This document shows positions 20,840 through 29,859 of a DNA stretch of 33,612 nucleotides, in pieces. The DNA comes from Haplomitrium mnioides. Its lineage: Eukaryota > Marchantiophyta > Haplomitriopsida > Calobryales. The stretch's first letter is position 1; each line of letters opens with the position of its first letter. The translations under genes were made by a program, and so were the position numbers. The stretch is taken from contig JBNGIS010020163.1 of NCBI GenBank assembly GCA_049999725.1, positions 1-33,612 on the forward strand, given 5' to 3'. Below the pieces are notes generated by a model. The model had not been told where the DNA came from. It worked only from the letters and a program-made list of their open reading frames with translations, and made no database searches.

Positions 20840-21270
20840 GGTCAAGCGCACTTGACTTCAAGAGTCCTTGTTCAATCTAAGCGTGGATGGATTCTTGAGT
20901 TCATGGACTCAAAAGTCCATACACAACTAGACTCTACAGTACTTGCGCGCAAGAACTCTCGAGTTTATGAGCTTTTGAACTCTTGAGTCTAAATGCTTGT
21001 AGACTCCAATAGTCCCTTCTCTAGGGACTCCTTTGTGAGTGTGTATGTGGACTCTAGAGCTCATGCGCAAAATGACTCTAGAGTTCATGCATGATTGGAC
21101 TCTACAGTTCATTTGTGCTTGGGCTCTAGAGTTCATAAGCACCTAGACTCAAGAGTTCTTATGGACATGGACTTGAGAGTCCATATGCGCATTGAGAAAA
21201 GAGTCTCTGCAGCTATGACTCATGAGTCACTCCTAGCATGGAATCGAGAACTCTTGCTAGCATAGACTTC
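20840..21270. repeat. 24-bp minisatellite, array B
   Basis: About 17 units; six consecutive units of exactly 24 bp occupy 21050-21193. The typical unit GACTCTAGAGTTCATGCGCATG is made of a 12-bp palindrome (GACTCTAGAGTC type) next to a CATGCGCATG-type palindrome. Same family as array A. Before Copia-2 inserted, A and B were about 1.6 kb apart, one on each side of the second coding remnant. Confidence 0.9.
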
Positions 21271-21302
21271 TAACAAAAAAAACTAAGAGTGAACAGGTAC
21301 TA

Positions 21303-21640
21303 ATGCTTCATTTTGTTGAAGAAAATCTTCTTGAAGAAGGTCTTGTAAAGACCAATCCCATCCTCCAATGGCAGAAGAAGCCTGATGTGAGCTCTATACC
21401 CCTCTTGAATCATGGAGATTTGGACCAAAAGGCCTATGTTGAACTTTTCTCCCTCACTATGGAGAAGGTAAAGGTGATGCTTAGCATCCCTTATGGTTCT
21501 AAGCAAACTAGCCATTTTTTTGGCTAGTTTGATCAACTCAATTGCCTTCAACACATCCATGTACCAACAAGGCTTTGGTTGTGCCTGTTTTGGAGCAGTA
21601 GCTTGAGATGCTAACTATTTTTCTCCTAAAACTTGCAAAA
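21303..21640 (-). pseudogene. Unrecognised minus-strand coding remnant
   Basis: Open on the minus strand from about 21640, with an ATG at 21560 (MDVLKAIELIKLAKKMASLL), to a stop at about 21300, about 86 residues from the ATG. It has a basic amphipathic start (IKLAKKMASLLRTIRDAKHH) and ends KTFFKKIFFNKMKH. The plus-strand frame 21303-21527 is its shadow or vice versa; I prefer minus because the neighbouring remnants are all minus and the frame extends upstream of the ATG (KQAQPKPCWYMDV). No family identified. Confidence 0.3.
21504..21531. repeat. Perfect 10-bp hairpin
   Basis: CAAACTAGCC (21504-21513) and GGCTAGTTTG (21522-21531) are perfect inverted copies around an 8-nt A/T loop. It lies inside the coding remnant at 21303-21640. 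No T-run follows it to suggest termination; role unknown. Confidence 0.7.
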
Positions 21641-22204
21641 AGATGACTTTGAAAATAAAAGATAAAAGGTTGTAAGAAAACAAATAACAAAACTATGCCA
21701 AATGATGAGAAAATGTGAAAAAAATCATGAGAAGAAACTACACTCGCAACAATAGAAAGAAACTTTCCAATGTTGCTCTTTTTGTACTTTAATTTTAAAA
21801 AATAAAACGTATTTTCCCACCAAAAAATGATTAGAGGAGCTCTTGACACGTAGGTTCACATGGTGAAAAATAATTTAGTATATAAAATGCTGCTCTCTTT
21901 TATCTTTCTAGTTTTTTTTCTTTTCCTTCTTAACATTTGCACTATTTTGTCGTTTTGTTGGTTTTTGTCAAAAAAAAACCATTTTTTGGTGTACCAGCAT
22001 GTATCTTGATTATCTGCTTAAATCATTCATTGAATTTCTTACTTTTTAATTTCTTTTTAAATGGAAAAAGTGTTGAAAAGCAAGAAGTGATTAGAATTTT
22101 AAGATTTATGTTCTCAAAAAAGTGTTACTTTTGGATAACAATTCAAGATACTTTTAAATCATCATTCTAAAGAGAGAAGCATTGGAGAACCAAGAGCATC
22201 AAGT
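21641..22204. other. AT-rich spacer with a possible TATA box
   Basis: Low-complexity T- and A-rich sequence. TATATAAAAT at 21880-21889 lies about 320 bp before the open frame at 22205 and could be a TATA box; nothing else supports a promoter. Confidence 0.3.
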
Positions 22205-22708
22205 ATGATGGATAGTATTTTGAGAAAAATTATACCACTTCTTGAACAAGATACATCAACAAAGGAAGAACGTAGGAGTGAACCCTATCTGCGTATAAAA
22301 TCAAGCATTGAACGCTATATGCGCATAGAATCTAAGACTCAACCTTATGCATTCATTGAATCTAACATGTCAATCAAGCGATCAAAGTTTATTCCTTCTA
22401 AAGATTTTGAAAACACTAAGACTAATGAGTATGAAGGGTTCAACACTATAACACAACTTTGTTGTTCTCAAACCATAGCTCAATTTTTGAATTTTGGAAA
22501 CAAGAAGGACACCTTTAAGTCAACAACTAGACATTCAAGTCACAATTATCAAAACATTGTGGAGGTTTCTTTATTGGCAATAGATAACAACAACAATATC
22601 CATGATCCAAATTTATTTGTTCAAAAGACTAAAAGTAGTGAATCGAATGACTGCCTCAATTTGGAAGAGATATGCTATCTTTGTTGGCAACACTTAGTCA
22701 ACAAGTGA
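22205..22708 (+). CDS. Hypothetical protein with 10-residue repeats
   Basis: 167 codons, ATG 22205 (second ATG adjacent) to TGA 22706-22708. Not recognised. Residues 26-55 are three in-frame repeats of 10 residues (EPYLRIKSSI, ERYMRIESKT, QPYAFIESNM) encoded by a 30-bp minisatellite. The rest is polar, Asn/Ser/Lys-rich, with no membrane segment or signal peptide, and ends near a Cys-rich CLNLEEICYLCWQ. A coherent frame resumes after the stop (22880-23194), so this may be the surviving part of a longer dead gene. Expression is unsupported. Confidence 0.3.
   Translation: MMDSILRKIIPLLEQDTSTKEERRSEPYLRIKSSIERYMRIESKTQPYAFIESNMSIKRSKFIPSKDFENTKTNEYEGFNTITQLCCSQTIAQFLNFGNKKDTFKSTTRHSSHNYQNIVEVSLLAIDNNNNIHDPNLFVQKTKSSESNDCLNLEEICYLCWQHLVNK
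22280..22369 (+). repeat. 30-bp in-frame minisatellite (3 units)
   Basis: Three consecutive 30-bp units starting GAACCCTATC, GAACGCTATA and CAACCTTATG. The middle one contains the perfect palindrome TATGCGCATA. The core is shared with the 24-, 37- and 95-bp arrays of this window. Confidence 0.7.
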
Positions 22709-23704
22709 ATTCTACACAAGTTGGAACTATAATCAAGAATGGAAGGTCCTTTAGAAATAGTAAATGTTTGGGGGAATCTTCAAATGACAGGATTCGCCTA
22801 CAGACCTAAGTAACTAGCAAAACATAAGAGTTCTTTATTTAGCCCAAAACCCAAACAAGTAAATTCTTCATGTGATAATTCATTGCTATAGGTCCATCAT
22901 GACAAGAGCTTCTTAAAGAAAATACTTAATCTCATATCAATTTTGAAATTGAGAAGAATTTCATGTTGCCGAAATGATTGTTTATCGTTGTGCAAGACAT
23001 ATTTCTTAAGAAAAGTGAGAGAAACATACTTTAGACAAAGCATGAAGAATCAAGATATTACTTTGCAATGGAAAATACCAAGAAAAGAGTTCAATCTTGA
23101 TAATCGATTTACTCTGCTTAGTAGCATTATTGTTTGTAGAAGAGCTTTCAAGCTAATACTATATGTACAGAATGTTAGAATCCAAAAGATTTAAAAATTC
23201 AAGAATGCAAATCCTAGAGGCATTTTTGGAAATAGAGAATTATTTGTCACATGAGTATTAGTATGTGATTGGATGGACATTTTTTTCAAGGACATTGTGA
23301 CAAAGTACCAACTCACAAAGTTTATAATTTTTTGGATGATTTTACTAGATTTTGGAAGTTTATAACTACTATACAACTTATTTGAAAGAGAAGGATCTCG
23401 ATTGCATTCTTAGTTTTTCTAGTTTTACAAAGCATTTGAGAACATATTTTCCAAATGTTAGAATTCCAAGGAACAATAGATTTGTTGTCTCTAAAACCTA
23501 CAAAGAAATTAAATCATTGCAGAAGAAATCTGTTTTTGAGTCCAACAAAGGAAACAAATTTCTTTTCCTTTGAAACCAATAGTTATTATGATTTTTGTTC
23601 AATATGCTTTGAAGAGCTAATGCTTGAAGAGCTCGCTGAGCGTGAAATGTCAATCTAGAACTAACAAGAATCAAAGCTTAGTTTTGGAGATGTTAATCTC
23701 TGTT
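22709..23704 (+). other. Possible coding debris, not recognised
   Basis: Open frames 22943-23194 (83 codons, Cys/Arg/Lys-rich) and 23352-23658 are polar and without a recognisable domain. Those on the plus strand share no single frame. I treat this as decayed sequence of unknown origin. Confidence 0.3.
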
Positions 23705-23984
23705 ACTCTATATGCACATAGATTTTGTTAATGTTGTTGAATTGTAAACACGATTCGAGTTTAAGAACATAGGAAATATAGTTGTTGTGTAAGGCTCTAT
23801 GCTCACATAGAGTTTGTTGTTTTTAGTTTGAATCCAAAGCACGCTAAGAGTCAAAGACAATGTAGAATATTTTCTTGTTGTTGTTTATAACCTTATACGT
23901 ACATGATGTTTTGTCATTGTTTCTTTCAATCCAAGGTGCGACCAAAGATAAACAAGCTCATAAATCATTATTGTTGTTTATGAC
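23705..23984 (+). repeat. About 95-bp minisatellite, left part
   Basis: Three units at 23705-23793, 23794-23889 and 23890-23984. Each begins with a palindromic core (CTATATGCACATAG; CTCTATGCTCACATAGAG; CCTTATACGTACATG) followed by TTTTGT-rich sequence and ends TTGTTGTTTATRAC. The array is cut by Gypsy-2 exactly at a unit border and resumes at 28935. Confidence 0.7.
23980..23984 (+). repeat. Gypsy-2 target site duplication, left copy
   Basis: ATGAC; the right copy is GTGAC at 28935-28939 (4 of 5). Joining the flanks recreates the TTTATGACCTTAT unit border seen elsewhere in the array. Confidence 0.65.
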
Positions 23985-24392
23985 TATAATAGTACAAGCA
24001 TGATGTCTAATGTTTATACAAAAATAGAGGCAAGTGAAGGGAGTGGTAAATGGTCACTTTTAGAGTTGAATTGAGATAAGATGACTTGTCTTCGAAGTTA
24101 CTTTTAGAGCTTTTAGAGTTGAAATTAGAAAAGACTTCTAAGTGATCAATTTTAAGGTTGAAATTGGAAGTGACTTGTAAGTGAAGAAAAAGGGATGATA
24201 CCTTCTTCTCTTGTATAAATAGAAGGGCTTTATAGCCTCAATCATCATTCTAGAGTTCTTTTCAATTCAACTTGGCTCTTTGGTTGCTTGGCTTTGTCTA
24301 TTAATTGCTTATTGACCTTGAGTTTTATAACTTTATTAGAGTCAACTTGGAGTTGTTACTTATTTGGAAGTTGGTCTTCGAGTTCTTTTACA
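23985..24392 (+). repeat. Gypsy-2 LTR A (5')
   Basis: 408 bp, from TATAATAGTACAAGC to CTTTTACA. TATA box TATAAATA at 24214-24221. Homologous to LTRs B and C along its length. Confidence 0.85.
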
Positions 24393-24393
24393 T

Positions 24394-24407
24394 TGGTATT
24401 TAAGCCA
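24394..24407 (+). other. Gypsy-2 primer-binding site
   Basis: TGGTATTTAAGCCA, an initiator-Met type site with changes in the middle, one base after LTR A. Confidence 0.7.
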
Positions 24408-24454
24408 CAGTTTTTTTTAGTGGAATAAAGAATCAAGAGGTGAGGATTCAAGTG

Positions 24455-25317
24455 ATGCAACAATAAATTGAACATCTTTCTCGCCTTTTAGAAGTTCAAA
24501 TGCTAATGGGAAAAAGAGCACATTTTCAAGAAGAAGAAATTCATGTACGGTTTCCCAAACCAAAAGCATATGAAAGAAAGACGGTTCTTAGTGCATTTGA
24601 GAATTTCTTATTTAATTGTAGGCAATAATTTGAGACTACAAACATCAGAGATGATGGTTGAAGAATTCTATCTCCTAAAAACCAATTGGAAAGAATGGCA
24701 AAAACTTGGTGGAGATATCGAATTGAGCAATCTCAACATGGATTTGTTGCTCCAACTACATATTAGCAATAGTTCAAAGAAGCGTTGAATTTGAGATTTA
24801 GGGTTTTGAATGCTTTAAAAGTGGCAAGAGATCGATTGCAGAATTAAAGCAACTTGGTACAATAAAGAGCTATATCACATAATTTTAGAATATCATTATG
24901 CAAATTTCTAATATGGGCGAGGGAGAAGCTTTAGATTGCTTTATTTGAGAATTGAACCCATGCACTAGAATAGAAGTGGCAGTGAGAGAACTCTCTCAAT
25001 TAGAAGAAGCAATGCCTATGTCTAAACAATATAACTCATTGCTAGCAACTATCAAAGCTAAACCACATTTACAACAAAATTTACCAAATGTTTGTGTGCC
25101 ACCAAATGAGAATGCACCTATAGAGATTGATGTAGCGCAAAGAGTGGCACTCATCGATGTAGAGTGTGAACGCCTACACCAAAAAGGAGGATGTTTTCAT
25201 CATCAACAACTTGGTCATATGATTGCAAATTTCCTATGTCAACAAGGTCAACCACATGCTATTGTTCAAGCATTAAGTGTTGAAAAAGAACATCAGGGAA
25301 ATAATAGACCTCAATAA
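24455..25317 (+). pseudogene. gag: Gypsy-2 gag
   Basis: Starts near ATG 24455 in frame 2 (QQ, stop, IEHLSRLLEVQMLMGKRA) and continues in other frames. Typical gag segments include QLERMAKTWWRYRIEQ and FKEALNLRFRVLNA (24680-24830). The last open part is 24952-25317 in frame 1 (RELSQLEEAMPMSKQYNS). The zinc knuckle near 25190-25240 reads CFHHQQLGHMIANFLC: the second Cys is His and the spacing to the last Cys is altered, so RNA binding is probably lost. Several stops and two frame changes. Confidence 0.75.
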
Positions 25318-25404
25318 AAATAGTCGGGCATTTTACTCAAATCTTGATTAGTTCCAATGGAACTAAAAGCTTGATAAAGATTTGAAGCACCTTGTTTCAT
25401 CTAG

Positions 25405-25881
25405 ATGGTATGGTTGTTGAGGTGTAGAATGTTGGTAGACTATGGAAGTTCTGAAAATTTCATGCCATTACGTTTCGCAAAGAAAATCAAAGCTAAAACT
25501 TTGCCTATTAAGAAATGTTTTGACACTACAAGCGATGGCCAAAAACATAAGGTGCTCCACTTGCACAAGCCATTTCTTCTAAGGATTGGCAAAGGGTATG
25601 AGGAATCTATAGACTTTGTTAATGCTTCTGTACAATATGACATTATTTTGGGCTTGCCTTTGCTTGAAGATCAATCCACTCAAGTTGATTGGGCAAAACA
25701 ACAAATTCAAGTTACTTTACAGAGAAAGCTATTTTGTTTTGGACATCCGACACCATTGGTGAAGAGGCTCAAATCAATTAAGCATAATACTTTGATGGAG
25801 AAAAAATTACATGTCTTTGTTGTGTGCATCAAACCTGTTGTGGACTTGAATAAAGAGGGAAATTTGTATCGATCTCAATGA
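25405..25881 (+). pseudogene. Gypsy-2 protease region
   Basis: Frame 1, 158 codons. The motif MLVDYGSSENFM (Asp codon 25438-25440) corresponds to the aspartic protease active site, but the Ser of D-S-G is Tyr. The conserved downstream block YDIILGLPLLEDQSTQVDW (about 25636-25692) identifies it as gypsy protease plus linker. No internal stop, unlike the rest of the element. Confidence 0.8.
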
Positions 25882-26102
25882 TTGATGATATTTTGAAGGA
25901 GTTTTCAAATGCATTTCCACATGACTTGCCAAAAAGATTACCAGACGATCGAGGAATGCACTTTCCCATTGAGTTGATACCAAGAAGTACTCCTTATAAT
26001 TGGTTTATATATAGGTTATCGCCACACGAGTTGGAAGTACTTTGCAAAATCTTAACAAATCTTCTTATGAAGGATTTCATTCAACACAATACTTCACCTT
26101 AG
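25878..26102 (+). pseudogene. Gypsy-2 reverse transcriptase, N-terminal stump
   Basis: Frame 3. Only the entry of RT remains: FPHDLPKRLPDDRGMHFPIE, then YRLSPHELEVLCKILTNLL and MKDFIQHNTSP, ending at TAG 26100-26102. The catalytic core, connection and RNase H are absent. Within about 20 bp the integrase zinc domain begins. Compared with Gypsy-1 about 1.3 kb is missing. Confidence 0.85.
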
Positions 26103-26118
26103 AGAGCATCAAAAAGCG

Positions 26119-27456
26119 CATGACATACCCATCTCATGACATCTTGGAGTAGATAAAACTACAAAGTTACTTCAACACACTTGGTGGTGGTGTAACTTGG
26201 CTCGAGATGTTCATGGCTTTGTTTGTTCGTGTGAAAGTTGTCAACGAAACAAAGCTTCTAATAAAAAACCAGTGCAACTTCTTCAGCTACTACCAGTTCC
26301 TACTGCTCATTGCAAACATGTAAGTTTGGATCTTGTCACTTCACTTCCAACTACGTCTCGTGAGTTTACTACTATTGTGGTTTTTGTGAACAAGCTCAAC
26401 AAGCATATTCATTTAGCATCAATAGTAGATACAGTAAATGCTCCACTATTGGCAAATATTTACTTTGATGATGTCTTCCATCATCATGAAATGCCCAAAG
26501 TATTAATATTTGATAAGGATACGCATTTGATAAGAAAGTTTTGGCGAGAGTTGTTCAAAATTTTAGACACCAAATTCTCTATGTCTACTACTTATTGCTC
26601 TCAAACAAATGGGCAAACAAAGCACCATAATTGTATTGTAGAGGATATGCTTTACATGTTCATCAATGTTCACCACACTCATTGGGATAATTTCTTACAA
26701 GGTGTAGAGTATTCCTACAACAACTCCAAACAAAAAAGTACTAGGTTTTCTGATTTCTTTCTTAATTCGGGTCAACATCTTCTTGTTCTGAATGGTTTTC
26801 TTTCTCTTTCTTCTTCCAATGTTCTAATTATTTCTACCTTTTTGTCTCATTTATCTTTTTCTTTGCAAGATGCTCTCAACCATCTTACTATTGCTCAAAA
26901 TTGGCAAAAACAACATGTTGATACCCTTCATCATGATTCCTCTTATGTTTTAGATAACCAAGCTATGTTTTCTACTCATGATCTTCCATTGTCTTTAGAT
27001 ACTCAATTTTGTAAGTTATCTTTTGCTTGGATTGGTCCTTTCTCTATTTCTCAAGTTATATCTCCCGTTGCTTATAAGCTTGATCTTCCTCTTCATATGA
27101 AGATTCATCTTGTGTCCCATGTTTCGAAACTAAAGCTTTTTGTTCCTAGTTCATCTTCTTTTCCAAATCGTGTTCAACTTCCTTCTTCATCTATTGTTCT
27201 TGTTGGTCATGAAGAATTTGAAGTGGATCGCATTTTAGCAAAAAGAGTTATCAAACGAGAGCGATATCTACAAGTTCAATGCAAGGTTTTGTGGAAAGGC
27301 TATCCACTTTATGATGCTACTTGGGAACCTTCTTCAAATCTTGAAAATGCTCAAGAGGCCATTCAAATATTTGAAAGTTGCACAATGACGAGGATGTCAA
27401 CAATTAGAAGGCAAAGATTACATAATAGTACAAGCATAAGGTTGTGCTATTTATAA
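26119..27456 (+). pseudogene. Gypsy-2 integrase with chromodomain
   Basis: Frame 1 with one stop at 26137-26139, then open for 439 codons to 27454-27456. The zinc domain starts HDIPIS (stop) HLGVDKT and reaches CESCQRNK (about 26230). The catalytic core has the first Asp in SLDLV and the second at 26512-26514 (IFDKD). The third position, 35 residues on, is Lys (AAG, 26620-26622) instead of Glu, so it cannot catalyse. The C-terminal module (PLHMKIHLVSHVSKLK) is followed by an apparently whole chromodomain (about 27205-27380): EEFEVDRILAKRV, VLWKGYPLYDATWEP with the aromatic residues kept, NLENAQEAIQIFE. Confidence 0.92.
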
Positions 27457-27797
27457 GAAAATAAAGAGGAGTGAAGGAAGTAGTAGATGATCACTTTTAG
27501 GGTTGAGATTAGATTACTTGCCTTTGAAGTCACTTTTATAGTTTTAGGATTGAAATTAGAAGTGACTTGTAAGTGAAGAAAGAGGGATGACATCTTCTTC
27601 TCTAGTATCAATAAAAGAGGTTCCTAGCCCCACTCTTCATCTTGGAGTTCCTCTCAATTTGGTTTGGCTCTTTGGTTGTTTGGCTTTGGCTAGCACTCTT
27701 GGCTTTTGTTTGCTTATTGTCTTTGTGTGTTGTAACTCTATTGGAGTTATCTTGAAGTTGTTACTCATTTGGAAGTTGGTCTTTGAGTTCTTTTATA
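27421..27797 (+). repeat. Gypsy-2 LTR B (internal)
   Basis: About 377 bp, from CATAATAGTACAAGC to CTTTTATA, homologous to A and C. It lacks a stretch near 27560 present in A and C, and its TATA box has decayed (TATCAATAA). No target duplication flanks it. Confidence 0.8.
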
Positions 27798-28241
27798 TAC
27801 ACACACCATACCACTATGAGGCTCAATGGAGTGAGTGCTGGCCGTGGACCTATTGTCCCTCCGATGCAAATACCAAAGAGTATGTCTTTAGCCCTTCATA
27901 TGCATCAATTCATGCCTATGGAAAAGGATGAATATATAGTTCGGATCATGTAATCTATATATGGACTTTAACAAGTGGTAGAATATGGTATGAGAGATTT
28001 GAAAAAGAGATGTTGGCTATGGGTTTTCACATACAAACATAGCACCATACATATTAATTACATATATTGATAATGACTTTATCATTGTCCCCATATATGT
28101 TGATAAGATTGAAGATACTGCTTGATTATACTAAGCTATACTATGATTCACTTCTTTTACTTGACTATATTGTGTTATATAAAGATAACTTTGCAAGTAT
28201 TCAGTTGGAAGATACAATATATATGTAGGTTTTCTATCTTG
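27798..28241 (+). pseudogene. Copia RT scrap inside Gypsy-2
   Basis: About 27955-28125 reads, with two frame changes, as part of a copia reverse transcriptase: YGL (stop) Q, then SGRIWYERFEKEMLAMGF, then IDNDFIIVPIYVDKIE. This matches the YGLKQ...GRxWY and YVDD neighbourhood of copia RT, with the second Asp of the active site changed to Lys. The stretch before it (27798-27950) has an open frame with no recognisable content. This is a short fragment with no LTRs of its own. Confidence 0.55.
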
Positions 28242-28513
28242 TCCATCTTCTTTTCCAAATCATGTTCAAATTCCTCCTCCACTTATTGTTCTTGATGATT
28301 ATGAAGAATACAAAGTGGACTGTATTTTAGCCAAGTGAGTACTCAAACGTGGGCAACATTCTCAAGTTCAATATAAAGTTTTGTCAAATGGATGTCTGTT
28401 TCATAATACTACTTGGGAACTGTGTTCTAACCTTGAGAATGTTTAAGAAGTTGTTCGATTATTTGAAACTACCGGTCATGATGAGAACATCATCAATTAG
28501 AAGGCAAAGATTA
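28242..28513 (+). pseudogene. Second Gypsy-2 chromodomain end
   Basis: Homologous to 27148-27420: SSSFPNHVQIP, VLDDYEEYKVDCILAK, a TGA, then VQYKVLSNGCLFHNTTWELCSNLENV. It has stops, and the KGYP part has become NGCL. It abuts LTR C just as the first copy abuts LTR B, so it is the 3' remnant of a second internal region. Confidence 0.8.
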
Positions 28514-28934
28514 TTTAATAGTAAAAGCATGATGTTGTGTTGTCTATAAGAAAATAGAGAGGAGTGAAGGAAGTGGTAAAAGGTTACTTTTAAGGTTGAA
28601 TAAAGATAAGATCACTTGTCTTTGAAGTTGCTTTTAGAACTTTTAGAGTTGAAATTAGAAGTGACTTTTGATTGATCAATTTTAGGGTTGAAACTGGAAG
28701 TGACTTGTAAGTGAAGAAAGAGGGATAACACCTTCTTCTCTTGTATAAATAGAATGTGTTTATAACCCACTTTTCATTATGGAGTTCCTCTCAATTCGAT
28801 TTGGCTCTTTGGTTGCTTGGCTTTGGCTTGCACTCTTGGATTTTGCTTGCTTATTGACCTTGAGATGCATAACTCTATTAGAGTTATCTTAGAGTTGTTA
28901 CTCATTTGGAAGTTGGTCTTTGAGTTCTATTATA
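28514..28934 (+). repeat. Gypsy-2 LTR C (3')
   Basis: 421 bp, TTTAATAGTAAAAGC to CTATTATA, with TATA box TATAAATA at 28744-28751. Followed by GTGAC and resumption of the 95-bp array. Confidence 0.85.
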
Positions 28935-29260
28935 GTGACCTTATGTGCTCATAGATTTTGTTATTGTTTCTTTCAACCTAGTTGCACTATCGTCAAAGCA
29001 AGCCAAGGAATTGATGCTATTGTTTCTCTAAATCCTATCGCACATAGAGTCAAAGCTACCATAGGAATTGTAGTTCCTATTTTTGACCCTACGAGCATAA
29101 CGGTTTTTCTTTTCTTTGGTTGAATCTCTTACGTGTGTAGAATCAAACCGAGTCTAAGAAGTATTAGTGTTGTTTGTTGTCAAAAAATCACCTATGTGTT
29201 GTTATAGTTAATCTCAATCTCTTGCATTTTTAGAGTAAAAATGAGACTTCAAAGTGTTGT
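28935..29260 (+). repeat. About 95-bp minisatellite, right part
   Basis: Continues the array at 23705-23984. The first unit, CCTTATGTGCTCATAG + TTTTGTTATTGTTTCTTTCAA, closely matches the unit at 23890. Further diverged units begin near 29030 (CCTATCGCACATAGAG), 29090 (CCCTACGAGCATAA) and 29130 (CTCTTACGTGTGTAG). Confidence 0.6.
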
Positions 29261-29859
29261 TTATCTTTTGGACCTATGGCACTCAAAACATTTGTTGATT
29301 TTGGTTTGAATATTCTTTGCATATGAAGTTATCTTTTAAAATTTGCAACATTATTCATCATAACCAACAAATAAAAGAAAAAACAAAACTTGCAAACCAT
29401 AAAAAAATGTTATATCATTGGTCAAAAATACTTGGACATTGTGATTGATGGAATGAATAAAAATAGAGATTCCACATTGACCTTCACTACTAAAAACCAT
29501 TGATAACGATTGTTTGATGGGCGTGCAAGTTGTTGTTGTTCTAATTTTCAATCATGCTCTTTCTTCGAAGGTTTTCTTAACCTACGGAAACTTGAGAAGT
29601 GACTCTAATTTGATAGTTCCACCCACCTTGTATCTTCAATTGGACAATACAACACGAGCAAATAAGAATTCCATCTTATTTGGATATCTTAGTCTTCTCA
29701 TCACTAAGAATGTTTTCTAAAAAATCAAGGTGTGAATTGTGATGGTCGACCATACTTATGATTAAATTGATCAAATGTTTAGCATATTCTTGAAATGTTT
29801 GAAATGTGTCAAAGGCTTTACGATAGCAAGTTTTATTTAAGCTCTACAGTTGCTTTATA
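29261..29859. other. Spacer, nothing recognised
   Basis: AT-rich. Opposing open frames 29351-29551 (minus) and 29514-29720 (plus) have no recognisable motif. Confidence 0.4.

Larger units (their letters stand above)
23985..28934 (+). mobile_element. Gypsy-2: composite chromovirus with three LTRs
   Basis: Order: LTR A (23985-24392), gag/pol with a large deletion (24455-27420), LTR B (27421-27797), a segment with a copia RT scrap (27798-28241), a second chromodomain end (28242-28513) and LTR C (28514-28934). The outer ends TATAATAG and CTATTATA are perfect inverted repeats, and the only target duplication flanks A and C. So the whole is one insertion locus with an internal LTR, as expected after recombination between LTRs of tandem copies. 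All coding parts are dead. Confidence 0.85.
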
